A stretch of DNA of 8,987 bases from NCBI GenBank assembly GCA_005878995.1, contig VBME01000063.1:1-8987 (forward strand), given 5' to 3'. Below are positions 1 to 5,684 of this stretch, piece by piece. Position 1 is the stretch's first letter; every line of letters starts with the position of its first letter. The DNA is from Methanobacteriota archaeon. GTDB lineage: Archaea > Thermoplasmatota > Thermoplasmata > RBG-16-68-12. A program made the translations under genes and the position numbers. A model generated the notes under the pieces. The model was not told where the DNA came from, searched no databases, and saw only the letters and a program-made list of their open reading frames with translations.

Positions 1-335
1 TGGCCGATTTCGACGTGCTCGCTCAGCTGGCGCTCGCAGGTGGCGAGCTGCGCATGACCGACCTCGCGGCCCGGGCGCTCATCTCGCGGTCGGGCATGAC
101 TCGCCGTGTCGCGCGGCTGGTTGACGAAGGCCTCGTTCGTCGAGCCGACACCGATGCGGACGGACGTGGTGTCGTGGTCGTATTGACCGATGCGGGCATG
201 GCCCGCCTGACCGAGGCGACGCCGGTCCACCTGCGCGGGGTCTCCGATCTCTTCGTCGCGCGACTCAATCAAAAAGAGCTGGCTGTCCTCAAGAGCGTCA
301 TGGATAAGGTCACCGCCGATTGCACGTTTGGGTGA
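1..335 (+). CDS. MarR-family winged-helix transcriptional regulator, 5' end cut by window
   Basis: This is the C-terminal part of a DNA-binding repressor or activator of the MarR family; translation is open from base 3 to a TGA at 333-335. The visible part contains the winged-helix core. It has a first helix (FDVLAQLALAGGELRM), then TDLAARALISRSGMTRRVARL, which fits the helix-turn-helix with the recognition helix, then DEGLVRRADTDADGRG and VVVLTDAGMARL, which fit the beta wing with its usual basic and Asp/Gly residues. A final helical stretch (SDLFVARLNQKELAVLKSVMDKV) fits the dimerisation helix. MarR proteins bind palindromic operators as dimers and respond to small phenolic ligands or oxidants; the ligand here cannot be read. 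The N-terminal dimerisation helix and the start lie outside the window. Codon use is strongly GC at third positions, as in the chromosomal genes at the other end of the window. The following gene lies 181 bases away and looks different, so the two need not be co-transcribed. Confidence 0.88.
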   Translation, partial: ADFDVLAQLALAGGELRMTDLAARALISRSGMTRRVARLVDEGLVRRADTDADGRGVVVVLTDAGMARLTEATPVHLRGVSDLFVARLNQKELAVLKSVMDKVTADCTFG

Positions 336-390
336 GAGCCAGGACACACCCGCGACTGAACGACGCGAAGCTGCTGCTCGGCCTCATGCA

Positions 391-408
391 GTTCTTCTGC
401 AGTAGAAC
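391..408. repeat. Near-perfect 18-bp palindrome (possible operator)
   Basis: Arms GTTCT and AGAAC flank a central CTGCAG, with one symmetric mismatch (T/T) on each side. It lies in the gap after the MarR-type gene and about 110 bases before the next start codon. A dimeric winged-helix regulator would bind a site of this shape, but no second copy was found in the window, so the link is an inference. Confidence 0.3.
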
Positions 409-475
409 CCCTTCAGGCTTCGAGCCAGGTACCGGTGAGCGCGTGACGAACCAACTTCTCGGCCCTACCGAAAGG

Positions 476-512
476 AGCATATCCCTTGGGGGCGCTTCGA
501 GCGGGAAGGTGA
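476..512 (+). promoter_or_regulatory. Weak TATA-like box and Shine-Dalgarno for the 345-residue protein
   Basis: A weak AT-rich element (GCATATCC, about 477-484) follows a purine run resembling an archaeal BRE. Downstream, GGGAAGGTGA at 503-512 is a good Shine-Dalgarno match, ending four bases before the GTG start at 517. The Shine-Dalgarno decides the start; the TATA assignment is uncertain. Confidence 0.35.
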
Positions 513-516
513 ATCC

Positions 517-1554
517 GTGCAAGTCACGGTGTCTCCCCACCACCTGGAAAACGCCGCGCTCTACGGGATCGGCCTGACCGTGACGCTGACGTACCAACTG
601 CCCCTTGAGGTTCCTATCGGCGTCGGAGGTTGGATTCGAGCGGGAGACGCGAAGCTTCTCGGCTCCATCATTTCGAGGCGCTCACAGCAAACGGGACCGG
701 TCCAGATTCCGTTATCGGCCCGAGACCTCAGTGAGCAGCCGCGACAGGAGACGGCGATCTTCGAGTGCGTCGTGCCGCTCACTCGAGAGGCCATAAACCA
801 CGTGGAGCGACAGCGCGAGACCGACAAGAAACGGGACGTGCAGTTCTTAGCGGAGGTCGAAGTCACGAGGCTAAACCCGAAAGTGAGCCTCTCGCACATG
901 TCCGCGAACGAACCGTTCAACGTCAGAAATGCCTTTCCGAACTTGGGGGTGGCGGACCCGAAAATGTACGTGGTCACGCATCAGTTGGACAGAGACTACA
1001 ATCCCAGCTTTCCCGATATGTGGGTCCTTTCCGGCGAAGGAAGCAAGGTCTTCGCGGAAGTCATCTTGCAGGGTTTCGACGTTTGGGCCATCATCAAGGC
1101 GAGCGACTGGATACAGGATTACGCGCCAACACTTGGTATCGGACGCTCTATCTGGATGGAACTGCCCAGTCCCGAACACCTTCAGGTTTCAGATCCCCTA
1201 AAGGCGCGTTTCGCAGCCGCGACCAAAGCGCTCACGGACATGGAGACTGACTACAGGCGCGGAGACTGGCCAGACCTTCTGGAAGACAGCCGAGCGATCT
1301 CCGAACTCTTCCGCGATTGGGACATGCTGGAGAAGTTGCTCATTGCGGACGGGTACAGTACCGATGCGGTCGGCAAGATTCAGGCTTCGCTCGCCGCGCT
1401 CTTCGATTTCTCTTCGAAATTCCTCCACAAACTCGACAAGGACAAGAAGCTCGCCCCGGACCTCAGGGCATATCGGGAGGAAGCCGAACTCGTCCTCGCC
1501 CTCTCCATGACGTTTGTCAACTTGTTCGCGAGAAAGGCGCGTCGGCAGGCTTAG
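517..1554 (+). CDS. Hypothetical protein, beta-rich N-terminus and possible HEPN-like helical C-terminus
   Basis: I do not recognise this 345-residue protein with certainty. It starts at GTG 517, supported by a strong Shine-Dalgarno (503-512). There is no signal peptide or membrane helix, so it should be cytoplasmic. Residues ~15-190 alternate short hydrophobic strands and charged loops, which suggests a beta-rich domain. A conserved-looking patch follows (residues 196-218, including SDWIQDYAP, GIGR and MELPSPE). Residues ~228-345 are helical, with YRRGDWPDLLEDSRAISELF, then FDFSSKFLHKLD (297-307), then a helix rich in EEAELVLALSMTF. The helical part resembles the HEPN-like tails attached to many uncharacterised prokaryotic proteins, where an R-x4-6-H motif marks RNases. 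Here the equivalent positions would be K301 and H304 at closer spacing, so RNase activity is doubtful. Codon use is more mixed than in the flanking chromosomal genes, suggesting transfer. With the methyltransferase downstream, a role in defence or modification is possible but unproven. Confidence 0.8.
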   Translation: MQVTVSPHHLENAALYGIGLTVTLTYQLPLEVPIGVGGWIRAGDAKLLGSIISRRSQQTGPVQIPLSARDLSEQPRQETAIFECVVPLTREAINHVERQRETDKKRDVQFLAEVEVTRLNPKVSLSHMSANEPFNVRNAFPNLGVADPKMYVVTHQLDRDYNPSFPDMWVLSGEGSKVFAEVILQGFDVWAIIKASDWIQDYAPTLGIGRSIWMELPSPEHLQVSDPLKARFAAATKALTDMETDYRRGDWPDLLEDSRAISELFRDWDMLEKLLIADGYSTDAVGKIQASLAALFDFSSKFLHKLDKDKKLAPDLRAYREEAELVLALSMTFVNLFARKARRQA

Positions 1555-1585
1555 GGTTGCTCCGTCCGTCTAAGGTCCACCCCTC

Positions 1586-1818
1586 CTAGCCGGATCGTTT
1601 TCCCTCCCACGTCGCCATCGCCATCAGCGGGTCGGCGGCAACGCGCAGAGCCGCGACTATCGCGGGGTCCTGTCGTGGACGATCTTCGCGGCCTCCCACT
1701 GCGCCTCGGTCATGGGCTTGAAGATTCGACCGCCCTCCATACATCGGCTGCTCGACAGGTACCATCTGCCACTGGTTGCGGAAACGAGGCCTTGCCCGGA
1801 GACGGGGAAGTAAGGCAT
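1586..1818 (-). pseudogene. Possible decayed small gene with a frameshift
   Basis: Reading leftwards from an ATG at 1818, a 53-codon frame runs to a TAG at 1657-1659. Its second half is protein-like and GC-rich at third positions (EGGRIFKPMTEAQWEAAKIVHD). Immediately past that stop another frame continues with equally protein-like codons (DPAIVAALRVAADPLMAMATWE, to a TAG at 1586-1588). Further upstream this same second frame also reads sensibly (FRNQWQMVPVEQP, about 1740-1785). The simplest reading is one small protein gene of roughly 75 codons broken by one or more small insertions or deletions. Alternatively the 53-residue product (1657-1818) is intact and the rest is chance. I recognise no family. 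The sequence CATTTAG on this strand (1834-1840) could be its TATA element; the same bases read CTAAATG towards the methyltransferase. Confidence 0.33.
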
Positions 1819-1832
1819 AGTGTACGGGCGTG

Positions 1833-1868
1833 ACTAAATGCGCGTCTCGCGGGCTGCAAGAAGGGTAT
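1833..1868 (+). promoter_or_regulatory. TATA-like element and ribosome-binding site before the methyltransferase
   Basis: ACTAAATG at 1833-1840 resembles the TTAAATAG box seen before the surface-protein gene at 5639. GAAGGG at 1860-1865 could act as a Shine-Dalgarno, though it lies only three bases from the ATG at 1869. Together they favour the ATG over the in-frame GTG at 1830, which has no ribosome-binding site. Confidence 0.35.
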
Positions 1869-2753
1869 ATGGGTCTGACCGGGATTACTTCGGACGTGGT
1901 ATCTTCCGTCTTCGCCAGCCGGGAATGTGGGCTCTTGCTTGGAGACGCCCGAGAAGTACTCGGGACCCTGGCTGATGCTTCCGTGGATTGCACCGTCACG
2001 AGCCCGCCGTACTACAGCGGACGTCGGCACGTCGGCGACACTGTCCACGAAATCGGAAGCGAAAGGACCGTGGAGGAATACGTTGAAGCCCTCGTGTCCG
2101 TCGGGGGAGAGGTGTACCGTGTCACAAGGCCCACGGGAAGCTACTGGCTCAATCTCGATGACAAGTGCGAACGGAAGGAATGGCTGGGAATCCCGTGGCG
2201 CGTCGCATTCGCGATGCGAGAAATCGGATGGAAAATCAGAAGCGAGGTGATCTGGCACAAGCCTACGCACCTCCCTAGAGCGGCCAAGGACAAACTCACT
2301 CCTGCCCACGAGCAGCTCTTTCACTTTGTGAAAAGTAAAGACGCATACTACGACATGGATGCGATCAGAAATCCCTCGTCGCCGCCGGTTTTGGGGAAGA
2401 ATGGCGTCTTGAAAACTCCGAGGGGCCGGGTGCCGACGGATGTCTGGATCATTCCAGTCGAGGACTCCGGCTTTCCTGAGAATCAGTATGCCGTGTTTCC
2501 CGAAGCATTAGTTGAATTGCCAATCCGAGCGACATGCCCGCGAGGCGGAACCGTGCTCGATCCTTTTGTCGGGAGCGGCACGACGGCAGTGGTCGCACTG
2601 AGACTCGGGAGGAAAGCCATCGGGATCGACGCCTCGGCTAATTTCCTTGAGTTCACCAAGAAACGAATCCTGGAGGTCAGCGGGCAGCCCGCAACTCCTC
2701 GACAAGCCTCGTTGAATCAGGCAGTGAAGGTGAGCCATGGGCGTATGCGCTGA
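1869..2753 (+). CDS. DNA methyltransferase, N6-adenine/N4-cytosine type, beta class
   Basis: The enzyme transfers a methyl group from S-adenosylmethionine to an exocyclic amino group of adenine or cytosine in DNA. In the 294-residue product the catalytic motif IV, TSPPYY (residues 44-49), precedes the SAM-binding motif I, LDPFVGSGTT (230-239), which is the permuted beta-class order. IGIDAS (251-256) fits motif II with its acidic residue. The family-typical blocks between are present: YWLNLDDK, IPWRVAFAMREIGW, IWHKPTHLPR (129-137), AHEQLFHFVKS (146-156), DVWIIP (191-196) and FPEALVE. TSPPY rather than DPPY is more usual for N4-cytosine enzymes, but the modified base cannot be decided from this. 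Length is normal for a compact member without a large separate recognition domain. The ATG at 1869 is chosen; an in-frame GTG at 1830 would add 13 unremarkable residues. The end overlaps the next small gene by 17 bases. No restriction nuclease is recognisable nearby, so this may be an orphan enzyme or part of an unrecognised system. Confidence 0.93.
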   Translation: MGLTGITSDVVSSVFASRECGLLLGDAREVLGTLADASVDCTVTSPPYYSGRRHVGDTVHEIGSERTVEEYVEALVSVGGEVYRVTRPTGSYWLNLDDKCERKEWLGIPWRVAFAMREIGWKIRSEVIWHKPTHLPRAAKDKLTPAHEQLFHFVKSKDAYYDMDAIRNPSSPPVLGKNGVLKTPRGRVPTDVWIIPVEDSGFPENQYAVFPEALVELPIRATCPRGGTVLDPFVGSGTTAVVALRLGRKAIGIDASANFLEFTKKRILEVSGQPATPRQASLNQAVKVSHGRMR

Positions 2754-2874
2754 GTGCGGAGCAGAAACACGGTTCGAATGGGTCCGGCCGGCTGCATGGA
2801 AGCATAAGATTGAGGAGGTCTCACCCCACGACCTCATCTGCCTACGCTGTTACAAGCGCCTCCACTGGTCGTAA
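2737..2874 (+). CDS. 45-residue zinc-ribbon protein overlapping the methyltransferase end
   Basis: A 45-residue frame starts at ATG 2737 and ends at TAA 2872-2874. The product has two CxxC knuckles, CAEC (residues 4-7) and CLRC (35-38), separated by 27 residues. This is the layout of a single four-cysteine zinc ribbon able to bind nucleic acid or protein. Between them lie aromatic and basic residues (RFEWVRPAAWKHK). A good Shine-Dalgarno, GAAGGTGA at 2726-2733, sits three bases before the ATG inside the methyltransferase coding region. The gene overlaps the methyltransferase stop by 17 bases in another frame, which strongly suggests translational coupling and co-transcription. Its job is unknown: an accessory DNA-binding subunit or a regulator of the methyltransferase are the obvious possibilities. 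The paired cysteines, ribosome-binding site and overlap make it much more likely real than chance despite its size. Confidence 0.72.
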   Translation: MGVCAECGAETRFEWVRPAAWKHKIEEVSPHDLICLRCYKRLHWS

Positions 2875-3016
2875 GGCCAATGGCGTGAACAATCCCATAG
2901 GGTCACTTGAGCCTGTACGAGCGTAAGGAGCTCGATCCCGGGGGCTCGAGAATCGTCGTGAGGCGGAAGGATTAGCTCGAGAGGGGGAAAGGGAGGAGGG
3001 CCGGTTGGTCCCCCTC

Positions 3017-3325
3017 ATGCCGGGACGGGACGACCCCCTGCTCTTGGTGTACCTCTCCGAGCGAGCTCTTTTTCAGACGCTCACAAACCTACATGGAGAA
3101 ACCGCACATCCCTCCGGGTCCTTCTCCATGTCCCCTCGATTCGGTCAAAGCAAAGCCTACCGACGGCGCCGCTTGATTCGATGGGATGGCCCGGCGCCCT
3201 TGCGCCGACGTGCGCGCCGGCGAGCTGCCCGTGTCAACCGGACCTCTTTGCGGGCCATCGATCCCGAGAGAATGCGCAGACTATTTGAAACAGTGTTTCT
3301 GGCCCGTTCCGCATCGTTCGACTAA
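3017..3325 (+). CDS. Doubtful arginine-rich hypothetical ORF
   Basis: A 102-residue frame runs from ATG 3017 to TAA 3323-3325, overlapping the last four bases of the convergent esterase gene. There is no Shine-Dalgarno close to the ATG. The middle is very basic (RRRRLIRW and LRRRARRRAAR) and only the tail (IDPERMRRLFETVFLARS) looks protein-like. I recognise no family. Much of the frame is occupied by inverted repeats, and arginine richness is typical of chance frames in GC-rich DNA. It is listed as a possible gene or gene remnant only. Confidence 0.18.
   Translation: MPGRDDPLLLVYLSERALFQTLTNLHGETAHPSGSFSMSPRFGQSKAYRRRRLIRWDGPAPLRRRARRRAARVNRTSLRAIDPERMRRLFETVFLARSASFD
3091..3131. repeat. 10-bp perfect inverted repeat with 21-base spacer
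   Basis: ACATGGAGAA at 3091-3100 is the exact reverse complement of TTCTCCATGT at 3122-3131. The inner bases ACC (3101-3103) and GGT could add three more pairs. No thymine run follows, so a terminator is unlikely; a protein-binding site, structured RNA or remnant element end are alternatives. Confidence 0.5.
3192..3207. repeat. Short GC-rich hairpin
   Basis: CGGCGC and GCGCCG form a six-base-pair stem closed by the loop CCTT. It lies in the gene-poor stretch and has no thymine tail. In GC-rich DNA such hairpins can arise by chance. Confidence 0.35.
3287..3299. repeat. 13-base palindrome near the esterase end
   Basis: GAAACAGTGTTTC is perfectly symmetric around one central base. It sits 23 bases beyond the esterase stop in the direction of that gene's transcription. 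A one-base loop cannot form an RNA hairpin at full length, so a dimeric protein site is the more natural reading. Confidence 0.3.
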
Positions 3326-4308
3326 GTGAGCGCCTTCGACAGCAACGGCAGGCTCACGTCATATCGGTACGAGATGTTCGAATGGGTGTCGTCGAACTCT
3401 TCGTACACATGCCGAATCCGTCGGGCGAGGAGCTTCTCGTGCAGGACGCGGGCGCCCCAGATTAGATTGAACTGGTCTGAGGTCCCGCAGTCGATGTAGA
3501 CGAGGCGCATCCGCCGCAGGCTCCGGACATATCGGTCGACCATATTCACGGGATCCCAGCGCCGCCAGCGCTCCCACACCTCCGGTCGCCATTCGCCCGT
3601 CTGCAAGTCGAACGGAAAGTCCGTGCGAAGTTCGTTGCTCTTTGGATTCGGCGAGTAATGCGCTGCCATTCCGACCGTGTTCAGGACGGGGAACATGCCC
3701 TCTTTCCGGCGGTTCGGCTGACGCCAATACCATCGAAGCCACTTCGCGGGCCCGCCGCGCTCTCGAAACGCCGCGAGGGCCTTCGAGAAGTCCATGATGT
3801 AGCAGAACTCGAACAGCGCGTCGCCGGAATGGTCGACGAGGGCGGACCACGTCTCCGGATGGAGCATCCCTTGGACGATCGACCCGTATCCACCCGAGGA
3901 CTTGCCCCAGATTCCGCGACGTGAAATCCGATACTTCGACTCAACGAAGGGTACGATTTCCTTTCGAAGGTAGTCGTCGTAGCGACCTGTCGCGGTCGAG
4001 TTGATGTATTGATTCCCGCCGACCTTCGTGAAGCAGTCGACCATCGGGACGATCATCGGGCCCATCTTTCCCGTGCGGATGAGCCGATCCAACTTTGCCT
4101 TCAGGTTCTCCCCCAGCGGATCGATGGAGAGGAGCGACTTCCCTGTGCCCGTGTACCCGACGATCGCGTACGCCGCCGGGTAGCGACGGTTCGGATCATA
4201 CCTCGGCGGGAGGTAGATGGTAATGTCCCGCTTCGTTGGATCTCCAAGGGGGTTGCCCTTCAGCACCTTCGAATCGAAGGACTCGGTGACGATCTCGCCG
4301 CCCGCCAT
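3322..4308 (-). CDS. Putative esterase, alpha/beta hydrolase of the esterase D / enterochelin esterase-like family
   Basis: This 328-residue protein is a predicted serine hydrolase that would cleave ester bonds; the substrate is not readable. Early strands (RDITIYLPPRY and YPAAYAIVGYTGTG, residues 28-56) match the family start. IVPMVDCF and the YDDYLRKEIVPFVESKYRI stretch (110-128) match the family middle. GKSSGG (135-140) is the nucleophile elbow with Ser138. DCGTSDQF (273-280) offers Asp278 as the acid, and DDTHSN (306-311) offers His309. All three triad members are therefore present in order. Residues ~170-255 form a long Trp- and Arg-rich insertion before the acid residue, a probable lid. 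No signal peptide is seen, so the enzyme is probably cytoplasmic. The ATG at 4308 is preceded by GAAGGGA, a ribosome-binding-like sequence. The membrane-protein gene lies 70 bases upstream on the same strand, so co-transcription is possible, although a weak promoter lies between them. Confidence 0.85.
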   Translation of the reverse strand: MAGGEIVTESFDSKVLKGNPLGDPTKRDITIYLPPRYDPNRRYPAAYAIVGYTGTGKSLLSIDPLGENLKAKLDRLIRTGKMGPMIVPMVDCFTKVGGNQYINSTATGRYDDYLRKEIVPFVESKYRISRRGIWGKSSGGYGSIVQGMLHPETWSALVDHSGDALFEFCYIMDFSKALAAFRERGGPAKWLRWYWRQPNRRKEGMFPVLNTVGMAAHYSPNPKSNELRTDFPFDLQTGEWRPEVWERWRRWDPVNMVDRYVRSLRRMRLVYIDCGTSDQFNLIWGARVLHEKLLARRIRHVYEEFDDTHSNISYRYDVSLPLLSKALT

Positions 4309-4349
4309 GTCCCTTCGCGACGGCAGCCGTGGTGGGCCTCTTAAGGATA
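4309..4349 (-). promoter_or_regulatory. Possible promoter and ribosome-binding site of the esterase gene
   Basis: On the minus strand, TATCCTTAAG (4340-4349) is a weak TATA-like element about 32-41 bases before the ATG at 4308. GAAGGGA lies immediately before the start. The esterase could have its own promoter as well as read-through from the upstream membrane-protein gene. Confidence 0.28.
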
Positions 4350-4378
4350 CAGGTTCGTTGGCTGCGGTCCCACCTCAG

Positions 4379-5497
4379 CTAAATGTGGAGGAAGAGGGCC
4401 ACGATCCGGGAAATGAGGATCGCGATCACGGACAAGGCGATCGCCGACAGCCTTCCGAGGATGCCGACATCGAACGGCCAGACGGCCATCGAAGCGACCT
4501 TTCGGTCCATCATGTCGAGTCGGAACATGTGGCCGAGGTCGCCGGCGTCGTTCCCTACGGAGCGGTCCTCGAAGAGAGACGCCAATCTCGGCCGGAGTCG
4601 ACCTTTCTCCTCCTGCTTCTGGCCGACCATCCGCCGATGGAGCCGTCGAAGGGGGAGGAAAAACAGGGCCAGGCCGATCACGATCAGCCCTGAGAGAAAC
4701 CCGCCGATGCCAATGATGTCCGCCGTCGTAGGCGCGGACGGCGAGGCAAATATGACGAGCATGAACAATCCGATGAAGACGAAATACCCGAAGGCGAGGG
4801 AGAGCGCGAGGGCTCCGACGGGCCTCAAGCCAGCGAACGCGTCTTCGTAGTAGGGGCGCAACTGGAGGGGGGAGTCTCCAAACCGGTGAATTCCCCGGGT
4901 GATGCTCCAGTACGCCCACACCACGGAGGAGAGTCCCAAGGTGGCCACCGCGACGGAGACGATGTCGTAGGCTCCGGCGAAGAACTCGAGGGCGGAACCC
5001 GGACCCGCGTTGAACTGAATCGAGGGCGGCGCCACGCCGACGATTGCGGAGAAATTGACAGCCAAGAGGAGCGCGACCAGGAACACGATCCAGGTAATCA
5101 CCTGCGGTCGGGGAGATGCGAGACGATCGAAGATCCGACGAAACCCTCCGTCCCGATCCGGCAGGAGAGTCGAGAGGGAACGTCCGGCCTCCTCGAGCCG
5201 TTGCCGCATGTAGCGAGGGGCATAGAACGAGTACGTCACCAAGAGATCGGTCAAGAGGGAGTTGGACGCTGTCGCCTTGGCGATAGCGGCAGAGAGATCC
5301 CCGTTCGTGGCGTAGGCGGACAACGCCACATCAAACACCCCGAACAGCCCGAACCCCACCACGATGCATCCGAGGACGTAGGGCAGGCGAAACGCGAGGA
5401 TGAACCGCTCCGCGAGGGTCGCCGCTCCGTGGCCGCGCGCTGTCTTCGAAAAGCCGTTTGAAGTGTCTCCGAGATCGGACGTGTCCGCATTCTCCAC
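4379..5497 (-). CDS. Six-helix integral membrane protein of unknown function
   Basis: This 372-residue protein has about six predicted membrane helices. They lie near residues 39-61, 133-155, 176-199, 228-251, 260-283 and 345-370. The first helix follows a hydrophilic N-terminus without a cleavable signal. Residues 88-130 form a basic soluble loop (RYMRQRLEEAGRSLSTLL, then FRRIFDRL). A second basic loop (284-340, including LRRLHRRMVGQKQEEKGRLRPRL) joins helices five and six and should face the cytoplasm. The last helix is introduced by AVWPFDVGILGR. I do not recognise the family and see no transport, redox or protease motif. The start is a GTG at 5497 with no clear Shine-Dalgarno; no better in-frame start lies before the first helix. 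The esterase gene follows after 70 bases on the same strand, so the two may form an operon. The gene diverges from the surface-protein gene. Confidence 0.8.
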   Translation of the reverse strand: MENADTSDLGDTSNGFSKTARGHGAATLAERFILAFRLPYVLGCIVVGFGLFGVFDVALSAYATNGDLSAAIAKATASNSLLTDLLVTYSFYAPRYMRQRLEEAGRSLSTLLPDRDGGFRRIFDRLASPRPQVITWIVFLVALLLAVNFSAIVGVAPPSIQFNAGPGSALEFFAGAYDIVSVAVATLGLSSVVWAYWSITRGIHRFGDSPLQLRPYYEDAFAGLRPVGALALSLAFGYFVFIGLFMLVIFASPSAPTTADIIGIGGFLSGLIVIGLALFFLPLRRLHRRMVGQKQEEKGRLRPRLASLFEDRSVGNDAGDLGHMFRLDMMDRKVASMAVWPFDVGILGRLSAIALSVIAILISRIVALFLHI

Positions 5498-5638
5498 GAC
5501 GTTGACCCGGTTGGCTTGGTAGGGTCCTCAGCAGAATGAACGTATCGGACCGCGAGATGAGGAGGATTGAGTCCCGAACACCGCCCAGATGTCCGGCTTG
5601 AACTTTCGGTCTCAATTTCGATACCCGCCCCACGCCGA

Positions 5639-5680
5639 TTAAATAGTCCGCCGTCGACCGCGGACGACCCAGGAGCAGGC
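5639..5680 (+). promoter_or_regulatory. Archaeal-type promoter and Shine-Dalgarno of the surface-protein gene
   Basis: TTAAATAG at 5639-5646 is the best TATA-box match in the window and lies in the 187-base divergent gap. Transcription would start about 25 bases later, near 5668, leaving a leader of under 20 bases. AGGAG at 5671-5675 acts as the Shine-Dalgarno before the ATG at 5685. This arrangement supports an archaeal host. Confidence 0.62.
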
Positions 5681-5684
5681 CAGC

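Larger units (their letters stand above)
2875..3321. other. 447-base stretch with no convincing gene
   Basis: Between the zinc-ribbon gene and the convergent esterase gene no frame is convincing on either strand. It holds several structural elements. There are two copies of GCTCGAG (2944-2950 and 2975-2981), with the first able to pair with CTCGA at 2931-2935. A purine-only run (AGAGGGGGAAAGGGAGGAGGG) lies around 2980-3000. A 10-bp inverted repeat is at 3091-3131, a six-base-pair hairpin at 3192-3207 and a 13-base palindrome at 3287-3299. A 22-codon frame from TTG 2907 to TAG 2973-2975 (ending ELDPGGSRIVVRRKD) reads like a protein C-terminus and may be a gene remnant. An arginine-rich frame from ATG 3017 to TAA 3323-3325 is doubtful. 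The stretch may be the degraded right edge of the accessory region. Confidence 0.5.

Noticed and set aside
488..540. Resemblance of GGGAAGGTGAATCC to a cobalamin riboswitch core
   Set aside because: The spacer between GGGAA and GGTG is missing, the downstream CCCGCxACTGT block is absent, and the match coincides with a Shine-Dalgarno sequence.
310..597. Small frames in both directions over the 336-516 gap
   Set aside because: They overlap the ends of supported genes, have no ribosome-binding site and read as low-complexity; no protein family is recognisable.
3140..3220. Possible tRNA in the gene-poor stretch (TTCGATG near 3177)
   Set aside because: No acceptor stem, anticodon arm or complete T-arm could be built around it.
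4135..4158. Walker A-like GYTGTGKS in the esterase (residues 51-58)
   Set aside because: It fits the GxxGxGKS pattern by chance; it lies where esterase D relatives have a G-x-T-G-T-G loop and no Walker B or ATPase context exists.
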